NCBI GenBank assembly: GCA_007117405.1
Contig: SKGP01000014.1
Span: 1 to 5,265 of the forward strand
Source of the DNA: Candidatus Woesearchaeota archaeon
Lineage (GTDB): Archaea > Nanobdellota > Nanobdellia > Woesearchaeales > UBA583
Direction: 5' to 3'
Length of the DNA: 5,265 bases
The notes under the pieces were generated by a model. The model searched no databases. It had not been told where the DNA came from and was given only the letters and a program-made list of their open reading frames with translations. Below, piece by piece: positions 1 through 4,407 of this stretch. Each line of letters opens with the position of its first letter. Position 1 is the first letter of the stretch. The position numbers were made by a program, and so were the translations under genes.

Positions 1-1
1 A

Positions 2-1306
2 ATAGGAAATACTCCAATATTAAAACTTGACTCCAAAGTCCATAAATTAAAAAATTATGAGATATACATAAAATTAGAATATATGAACCCATTTGGGTCA
101 GTTAAAGACAGAATTGCTAAAGGTTTGTTAGAACCTCATATTAGTGAAATCAAAAAGAAAAATAAAATAATTCTTGAGGCTTCAAGTGCAAATACAGGGA
201 AAGCACTAGCTGCACTTGCATCTATAGAAGGAATAAAATTCAAATCATACACAAACAGGATTAAAGTCCAAGAACAAAGAATGATGCTTCAGTTCCTTGA
301 TAGTGATATTGAGGAATTACCTGGACTGTCAGATTGTCCAGACCCAAACGACCCAAACGACCCAACAAAGTTATGCTTAGACCTTGCAAAATCAAATCCT
401 GAAAAATATCATTACACAGACCAATATTTCAACAAATTAAATCCAGAAACTCATGAAAAAACAACAGGAAAAGAAATTTGGAAAGATATTGGAAATGTGG
501 ATATCTTAATTACTCCTCTAGGAACCTGTGGGACTTCATCAGGAATACAAAAATTTCTACTCAGTAAAAATCCAAAACTAAAAACAATAGGTGTTGTATC
601 AGAACCCGGAAGTTGGATTCCTGGAAACAGAAATATGAATGAACTATGGGAAGTTGGAATTTTCAAAAATGATAATTATTGTGAAATTTTAAAAGGAGAT
701 ATGAAAAAATCGGTTGAAGGAATGATTGAACTTTCAAGAAAAGCAGGAATTTTTTGTGGACCCACAACAGGACTTCAATACAAATGTTTAATAGACTATC
801 TTAGAGAAAAGGAAAAAAAAGAAAAAAAAAGCTCAAAAACTCAAAAAGTTGTATTTATTGCATGTGATAGAATAGAACCATACTTAAATTATATTAAACA
901 ATTCTCTCCTGAAATCTTTTCAAAAACAACATCCCTAAAAAAAACAGTAAATAATCAGGATTTAGATATTGTAATGGAAGCTGAAAGTATTGAAGCTGAA
1001 AATTTAAAAGAAATAATCTTAAAAAAAGAAAATCTATTTGTAATAGATATCAGAGGACATTTCGCATATTCCATAGGCCACATTGAAGGTTCTATAAATA
1101 TCCTTGACGAGCTTTTTGCTTCAATTATAGAAGAAGGAAACTCATTTCCTAAAAATTCTCAAATAATTATTGTTTGTAGTGTTGGAACTATTTCAAGAAA
1201 ATATGCATCTTTTTTAAAAGAACAAGGATATAAAGCAATGAATCTAGAAGGTGGAATAAAAAAATGGAAAGAAAAAGGATATGAACTTCAAAAAATTAAA
1301 ACTTAA
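2..1306 (+). CDS. Cysteine synthase-like PLP enzyme fused to a C-terminal rhodanese domain (5' end missing)
   Basis: The frame is open from base 2 and its first codons encode IGNTPILKL, the usual N-terminal motif of cysteine synthase/CBS-type fold-type II PLP enzymes. The Met at 83 is therefore internal, and roughly 10-20 residues probably lie off the left edge. Counting from that Met, the PLP lysine is K8 in NPFGSVKDR, the Asn loop is SSANTG (34-39), the phosphate loop is GTCGTSSG (147-154) and the C-terminal Gly motif is GPTTG (226-230). A rhodanese domain fills about 295-400, with IDIRGHFAYSIGHIEGSINI and an active-site loop CSVGTIS whose catalytic Cys is C365 (codon 1175-1177). Family knowledge suggests beta-replacement chemistry on O-acetyl- or O-phosphoserine, with the rhodanese domain carrying persulfide sulfur; the real substrate is unknown. 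The Ser that normally contacts the pyridine nitrogen (as in CDSGERY) aligns with R263 in CDRIEPY. A Lys/Glu linker (241-254) lies on 8-A and 9-A runs. The protein is soluble, with no signal peptide visible in the part present. The domain calls are firm; the exact activity is not. Confidence 0.85.
   Translation: MGNTPILKLDSKVHKLKNYEIYIKLEYMNPFGSVKDRIAKGLLEPHISEIKKKNKIILEASSANTGKALAALASIEGIKFKSYTNRIKVQEQRMMLQFLDSDIEELPGLSDCPDPNDPNDPTKLCLDLAKSNPEKYHYTDQYFNKLNPETHEKTTGKEIWKDIGNVDILITPLGTCGTSSGIQKFLLSKNPKLKTIGVVSEPGSWIPGNRNMNELWEVGIFKNDNYCEILKGDMKKSVEGMIELSRKAGIFCGPTTGLQYKCLIDYLREKEKKEKKSSKTQKVVFIACDRIEPYLNYIKQFSPEIFSKTTSLKKTVNNQDLDIVMEAESIEAENLKEIILKKENLFVIDIRGHFAYSIGHIEGSINILDELFASIIEEGNSFPKNSQIIIVCSVGTISRKYASFLKEQGYKAMNLEGGIKKWKEKGYELQKIKT
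341..367 (+). repeat. Three in-frame 9-bp tandem units encoding DPN-DPN-DPT
   Basis: The units are gacccaaac, gacccaaac and gacccaaca, in register with the reading frame of the PLP-enzyme gene (residues 87-95 counted from the Met at 83). They give a short acidic, Pro-rich loop just after a Cys-Pro pair. I recall similar Asp-Pro-rich loops in related PLP enzymes, so the peptide may be a family feature. The near-identical DNA units could still be a recent expansion or a site of length variation. Confidence 0.6.
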
Positions 1307-1349
1307 AAAACATAATATAATAATACACTTATATTCAATTATAAGAAAA

Positions 1350-1360
1350 ATATATAAAAT
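1350..1360 (+). promoter_or_regulatory. Candidate TATA box for the lipoprotein gene (leaderless transcript)
   Basis: An atatataaaat stretch is centred about 27 bp before the ATG at 1382, and no Shine-Dalgarno sequence lies between them. In archaea TATA elements sit about 25 bp before the transcription start, so this spacing predicts a transcript starting at or near the ATG. The whole 75-bp spacer is nearly pure A/T, so a chance match is easy. The spacing is the main support. Confidence 0.45.
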
Positions 1361-1381
1361 ATAAAAAATAAATAATTAAAT

Positions 1382-2293
1382 ATGAATAAATATTTAATAG
1401 CTATTGCAGTTATATTCCTTTTAGTAATTTCAGGATGTTCTAATTCTAGTAATTATCCTGAAGAAAATACTAGGGGAGTTGGTCTTGAGATAAGTTTACA
1501 AACTGACCAAAGATGGGTAAATCTGCTTCAAGTTGGATATTCATTAAAAATTAAAAATTCAGGAAACGACCCAATAACATTAACAAGAGAAAATTTTAGA
1601 TTAGGAACTGACATGAGACCAGATGGAATTTCAGAGATTTTTACCAAAGAAAGTATTGATGAATTCTACAGCAAAATTCTTGGAAGCCAAAGCGAACTCA
1701 CAGTTTATAGAAATCAAGAACTCCACTTTTCAGGAATCTTAAATATAAATGAAGAGTTTTATAACAATATAAATAATGATGGATTTACATATTTTTTATT
1801 AACAAATTACGAATATGAAACTAGATTTGACAATAATCTCCAGTTAACAGTAAGTGAAAAAAGACTTAGAAGTGATACAATATCACAGGCAGCCCCAGTA
1901 CAAGTAACCGATATTGAATTAATACCAAGGCCAGGCGATATATATGCAATTGGATATAATATTGAAGACAGAGGACCATCAAGAAACGATAGGACAACAA
2001 ATATTCAAATTAGATCGTTAAACCTCCAATTTTCAAATCAACCCCTTTCACTTGGAGACTGTAGATATTTTGGAATAGAACAGAATAATAGAAATACACA
2101 GTTAGACCCATCAAATTTAATGATAAATAATAGATTTCAAAAAATACTTGTCTCATGCGACATAGATGTATCTTCTTTCGATAAAAATACTCCAACAAAT
2201 ATCAAAACTTCAGGCTCATTTTCATACCAATACACTTTAAGGAATGAAGGTACTGTAAGATTTCCCAAAGAAAGAAATCAACTAATATACTAA
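1382..2293 (+). CDS. Predicted archaeal lipoprotein, beta-rich surface domain, function unknown
   Basis: This is a 303-aa protein. Its N-terminus is a short signal peptide (MNK, then a hydrophobic core at about residues 4-16) ending in the lipobox ISGC, with Cys19 as the predicted lipidated residue. The mature protein should be anchored on the outer face of the cell membrane. The next residues (SNSSNYPEENT) are a polar tether. The rest is rich in alternating hydrophobic residues typical of beta sandwiches: GLEISLQ (34-40), YSLKIKNSGNDPITL (53-67, resembling the LxNxG pattern of CARDB/Ig-like domains), FTYFLLTNYEYET (135-147) and APVQVTDIELIP (171-182). Two further cysteines, C227 and C259, could form an extracytoplasmic disulfide. 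The layout resembles a lipoprotein family I recall from Woesearchaeota/Pacearchaeota genomes, but I could not search for it. It appears to have its own promoter and to be transcribed separately from its neighbours. The start is supported by the signal peptide. No enzymatic motif is visible. Confidence 0.75.
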   Translation: MNKYLIAIAVIFLLVISGCSNSSNYPEENTRGVGLEISLQTDQRWVNLLQVGYSLKIKNSGNDPITLTRENFRLGTDMRPDGISEIFTKESIDEFYSKILGSQSELTVYRNQELHFSGILNINEEFYNNINNDGFTYFLLTNYEYETRFDNNLQLTVSEKRLRSDTISQAAPVQVTDIELIPRPGDIYAIGYNIEDRGPSRNDRTTNIQIRSLNLQFSNQPLSLGDCRYFGIEQNNRNTQLDPSNLMINNRFQKILVSCDIDVSSFDKNTPTNIKTSGSFSYQYTLRNEGTVRFPKERNQLIY

Positions 2294-2343
2294 TACTAAA
2301 AAAATTCAAAATAAGCTTAGAAATAATTTATACAAAGAAAATA

Positions 2344-2351
2344 TTTATAAA
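2344..2351 (+). promoter_or_regulatory. TATA box of the rpl1-rpl10-rpl12 operon
   Basis: The sequence tttataaa fits the archaeal TATA consensus. It is preceded by a purine-rich aaagaaaa stretch (2334-2341) suitable as a TFB recognition element. Transcription would start near 2370, giving a leader of about 50 nt before the uL1 start codon. It is the best TATA match in the 128-bp spacer; tttatacaa just upstream (2328-2336) is an alternative. Confidence 0.6.
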
Positions 2352-2369
2352 TTGACTTTAGTTTCTTAT

Positions 2370-2392
2370 TAGTAACAGTTCTCTGTATACTA
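2370..2392 (+). promoter_or_regulatory. Hairpin in the rpl1 leader (possible operator or mRNA control site)
   Basis: The segment tagta-acag pairs with ctgt-tacta around a ttct tetraloop, with a single unpaired A at 2387, giving nine base pairs. It sits where transcription is predicted to begin, 17 nt before the Shine-Dalgarno sequence. uL1 is known to repress its own operon in bacteria and methanogens by binding an mRNA mimic of its 23S rRNA site, so a structured element here is plausible. I cannot match it to the uL1 consensus loops. It could instead be a DNA operator or chance. Confidence 0.4.
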
Positions 2393-2409
2393 TATGTATT
2401 AAAAACTAT

Positions 2410-2415
2410 AGGAGG
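2410..2415 (+). promoter_or_regulatory. Strong Shine-Dalgarno site of rpl1
   Basis: AGGAGG, complementary to the archaeal 16S rRNA 3' end, lies six bases before the ATG at 2422 and fixes the start of uL1. It is the strongest ribosome binding site in the window and contrasts with the lipoprotein gene, which has none. Confidence 0.9.
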
Positions 2416-2421
2416 AGCAAA

Positions 2422-3072
2422 ATGAATGTAAAAGATATTGCAAAAAAAATAAAAGAAGCAAGAGAAGCTTCTAAATCAAGGAATTTTAAGCAAACTTTTG
2501 ATTTAATTGTAAATCTACAGAATATGGACCTAAAAAGACCAGATCATAAAGTAGATTTAGGTGTTCAAATTACAACACCAATAAAAAACAAAAAATTAAA
2601 AATTTGTGCAGTTGTTGACCATGGTATAGAAAACGTAGAAAAAGTTTTCGACAAAGTAATATATAATACTGAACTTCCAAACTTAAAAGGGAATATGAAA
2701 GAAATAAGAAAGATTTCCCACGAATATGATAAGTTTGTAGTTCAATCAAACTACATGCCACTATTTGCTCAAATATTAGGTAGATATTTGGGTCCTATGG
2801 GAAAGATGCCATCTCCTAAATTAGGAATGGTAATCGGCCCTAAAACTCCTATTGAAGACTTAGTTGATAAATTGCAAAAAACAGTTCATCTTCAAACAAA
2901 AAAGAATTTAGTTCTTCAATCTTCAATAGGTTCAGAAAAGGAAAGCGATGAAGTTATTGCCCAAAACATACTTAGCATTTATGAATCACTAGTTCATGCA
3001 CTTCCAAATCATGAACACAATATTAAAAACATAAATGTGAAACTTACTATGGGAAAACCGGTGGTGCTCTAA
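2422..3072 (+). CDS. rpl1: Large ribosomal subunit protein uL1 (L1)
   Basis: At 216 aa this is the normal size for archaeal uL1. The protein forms the mobile L1 stalk of the 50S subunit on 23S rRNA helices 76-78, helps move deacylated tRNA out of the E site, and in several organisms represses its own mRNA. The N-terminal part has the archaeal pattern REASKSRNFKQT (14-25), which leads into the first domain. The signature GRYLGPMGKMPSPKLG is at 120-135, and the C-terminus TMGKPV (209-214) matches the conserved TMGxPV end. In the signature, the Arg common in GPRGKMP is Met here, a small divergence in an otherwise typical protein. The AGGAGG site and the TATA box upstream make it the first gene of the operon. 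Its stop codon is one base from the rpl10 start. Identification is secure. Confidence 0.97.
   Translation: MNVKDIAKKIKEAREASKSRNFKQTFDLIVNLQNMDLKRPDHKVDLGVQITTPIKNKKLKICAVVDHGIENVEKVFDKVIYNTELPNLKGNMKEIRKISHEYDKFVVQSNYMPLFAQILGRYLGPMGKMPSPKLGMVIGPKTPIEDLVDKLQKTVHLQTKKNLVLQSSIGSEKESDEVIAQNILSIYESLVHALPNHEHNIKNINVKLTMGKPVVL
2454..2472 (+). promoter_or_regulatory. Possible stem-loop within the first codons of rpl1
   Basis: Six bases, agaagc, pair with gcttct across a seven-base loop, starting 32 nt after the A of the ATG. In Methanococcus vannielii the known uL1 autoregulatory site lies about 30 nt inside the uL1 coding sequence, so the position is suggestive. However, the region encodes the conserved KEAREASKS helix, and repeated Glu-Ala/Ser codons alone can create such pairing. 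This is a weak candidate. Confidence 0.2.
3060..3066 (+). promoter_or_regulatory. Ribosome binding site of rpl10 inside the end of rpl1
   Basis: GGTGGTG, partly complementary to the 16S rRNA 3' end, overlaps the last codons of uL1 and ends seven bases before the rpl10 ATG. The overlap with the upstream gene points to coupled translation. Confidence 0.6.
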
Positions 3073-3073
3073 A

Positions 3074-4054
3074 ATGGAACTTGCTAATTACAAATCAAAA
3101 ATAAGTCCAAGGAATAAAATTTTTATTGAAAAAATAAGGAAATATTCCCAAAAATACACAATAATAGGAGTTATTGATGTTGAAGGGTTACCTGCGCCTC
3201 AATTTCAAAGAATAAGAGCATCTCTTAAAAAAAATCTAATTGAAATTGTACTTAAAGAACTTGAAAAATCAAGACCTGGAATTTCTGAATTGATTCCAAA
3301 AATGAGCGGAATAGTTGGACTTGTTTTTACAAATAACAACCCTTTTGCACTCTACAAAACAGTTAAAAAAAGTAAATCTCCCGCACCTGCAAAAGCAGGA
3401 CAAACAGCACCAAAAGATATTTTAGTTCCTGCTGGACCAACAAATTTTGCTCCAGGACCAATTATTGGAGAGCTTGGTGCTTTTAAAATTAAAGCAGGAA
3501 TAAATGCTGGAAAAGTTGAAATTAAAGAAGATTCAATTGTAGCAAAGGAAGGAGATATAATCTCTGGACCCCTAGCCGGAATTCTAACAAGGCTAGGAAT
3601 AGAACCTATGGAAGTTGGACTTAACATCAAAGCTATTTACGAAGATGGAACTATTTTCGGTAGAAATGTTCTTGATGTAGATGAAGAAGCAATACTAAAT
3701 GACTTAAAAACAGCAGCTTCAGATTCATTCAAACTATCAATTGGCATAAACTACATAACAAAAGAAAATGCTCCAGTATTCATAGGAGGAGCTGCAAGAG
3801 ATTCTCTCGCACTTGGTGTTGGAATTGCATGGCCAGCAGCTGAAACAATAAAGAGGCTTCTGGAAAAAGCAAATTCTCAAATGAGTGGAGTTGCAATGAC
3901 TCTACCTGAAGAGCTAAGACCTGCTGGTATGGTTTCTGTGCCAGTTGTAACAGAAAATAACTCTGTTGCTAATGAAGAGTCTAATAAAAAAGAAGAAGAA
4001 AAGAAACAACCTTCAGAAGCAGACACAGCTGCAGGATTTGGGGGATTCTTCTAA
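3074..4054 (+). CDS. rpl10: Large ribosomal subunit protein uL10 / P0, stalk base
   Basis: This 326-aa protein is the archaeal uL10 (P0). It binds 23S rRNA at the GTPase-associated centre and carries P1 dimers that recruit elongation factors. The rRNA-binding domain spans about residues 1-105 (for example QFQRIRASLKK at 43-53). It is followed by the insertion domain found in archaeal and eukaryotic P0 but not bacterial L10 (about 110-185, with VPAGPTNFAPGPIIGELG at 118-135). Helices after about 250 (AWPAAETIKRLLEKA and on) are where P1 dimers bind in the family. A charged hinge (NKKEEEKK, 304-311) leads to the tail AGFGGFF, the factor-binding motif shared with the stalk protein encoded next. 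The start is fixed by the one-base gap after rpl1 and the upstream ribosome binding site. Length and composition are typical. Some databases call the gene rplP0 or rplJ-like. Identification is secure. Confidence 0.97.
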   Translation: MELANYKSKISPRNKIFIEKIRKYSQKYTIIGVIDVEGLPAPQFQRIRASLKKNLIEIVLKELEKSRPGISELIPKMSGIVGLVFTNNNPFALYKTVKKSKSPAPAKAGQTAPKDILVPAGPTNFAPGPIIGELGAFKIKAGINAGKVEIKEDSIVAKEGDIISGPLAGILTRLGIEPMEVGLNIKAIYEDGTIFGRNVLDVDEEAILNDLKTAASDSFKLSIGINYITKENAPVFIGGAARDSLALGVGIAWPAAETIKRLLEKANSQMSGVAMTLPEELRPAGMVSVPVVTENNSVANEESNKKEEEKKQPSEADTAAGFGGFF

Positions 4055-4064
4055 ATTATTAAAT

Positions 4065-4072
4065 AGGAAAAG
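4065..4072 (+). promoter_or_regulatory. Weak Shine-Dalgarno site of rpl12
   Basis: AGGAAAAG in the 22-nt gap after rpl10 gives partial pairing to the 16S rRNA 3' end, four bases before the ATG at 4077. It supports that ATG as the rpl12 start over in-frame ATGs further upstream inside rpl10. Confidence 0.5.
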
Positions 4073-4076
4073 AAAA

Positions 4077-4379
4077 ATGGAATATATATATGCAGTTATG
4101 TTATTAAACAAAGCAGGTAAATCTGTTGATGAAACTAACGTTAGTGCAGTTTTAAAAGCTGCAGGTGTTCAAGTAGATTCAGCAAAAGTAAAGTCCCTTC
4201 TAGCTGCTCTAGAAGGTGTTGATATTGAAAAAGTTATTGCAGAAAGTTCAGTTGCAGTTAGTGCTGCTCCTGCTGCAAGTTCAGCTCCAACTGCTGCAGA
4301 AGCTCCGGCTGCTGCTGCACCTAAAAAAGAGGAAGCACCATCTGTTGACGCATCAGCTGGACTTGGTTCTTTATTTTAA
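4077..4379 (+). CDS. rpl12: Ribosomal stalk protein P1 (archaeal L12)
   Basis: This is a 100-aa acidic stalk protein of the archaeal/eukaryotic P1 type, unrelated in fold to bacterial L7/L12. Dimers bind the C-terminal helices of uL10 and reach out to capture aEF1A, aEF2 and other GTPases. The N-terminal dimerisation domain (MEYIYAVMLLNKAGKSVDE, then AVLKAAGVQVDSAKVKSLLAALEG) covers about residues 1-57. A flexible Ala/Pro-rich hinge follows at about 59-82, then the charged KKEEAPSVDAS and the conserved tail AGLGSLF. The frame stays open upstream to 3966, but that stretch overlaps the end of rpl10 in another frame and encodes an unrelated Lys-rich peptide. The MEYIYA start at 4077 is the family start and gives the normal length. 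It is third in the operon, 22 nt after rpl10, and its hinge has the biased Ala codons expected. Identification is secure. Confidence 0.97.
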   Translation: MEYIYAVMLLNKAGKSVDETNVSAVLKAAGVQVDSAKVKSLLAALEGVDIEKVIAESSVAVSAAPAASSAPTAAEAPAAAAPKKEEAPSVDASAGLGSLF

Positions 4380-4407
4380 ATTTTAAAATTTTTAAATGTG
4401 ATTTCAA

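Noticed and set aside
811..830. Runs of 8 and 9 A in the PLP-enzyme linker as a programmed frameshift or broken gene
   Set aside because: The frame continues unchanged into conserved motifs on both sides, so the runs simply encode Lys codons in an AT-rich genome.
1314..1335. Seven-base-pair inverted repeat aatataa/ttatatt eight bases after the PLP-enzyme stop, possible terminator
   Set aside because: The stem is only A/T in an almost pure A/T spacer and no T-tract follows, so chance pairing is likely.
3352..3630. 92-codon open frame on the minus strand inside rpl10
   Set aside because: It lies wholly within a secure ribosomal protein gene and looks like a shadow of the Gly/Pro/Ala-rich coding strand. 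No minus-strand promoter or ribosome binding site was seen.
3966..4076. Upstream extension of the rpl12 reading frame beginning with ATG at 3966
   Set aside because: It overlaps the uL10 tail in another frame, encodes a Lys-rich peptide unlike any P1 N-terminus, and the family start MEYIYA with a nearby ribosome binding site is at 4077.
4380..4407. T-tract and AT palindromes after rpl12 as a terminator
   Set aside because: There is a five-T run, but the next gene starts within 28 nt with no visible promoter, so strong termination there is unlikely. Partial termination cannot be excluded.
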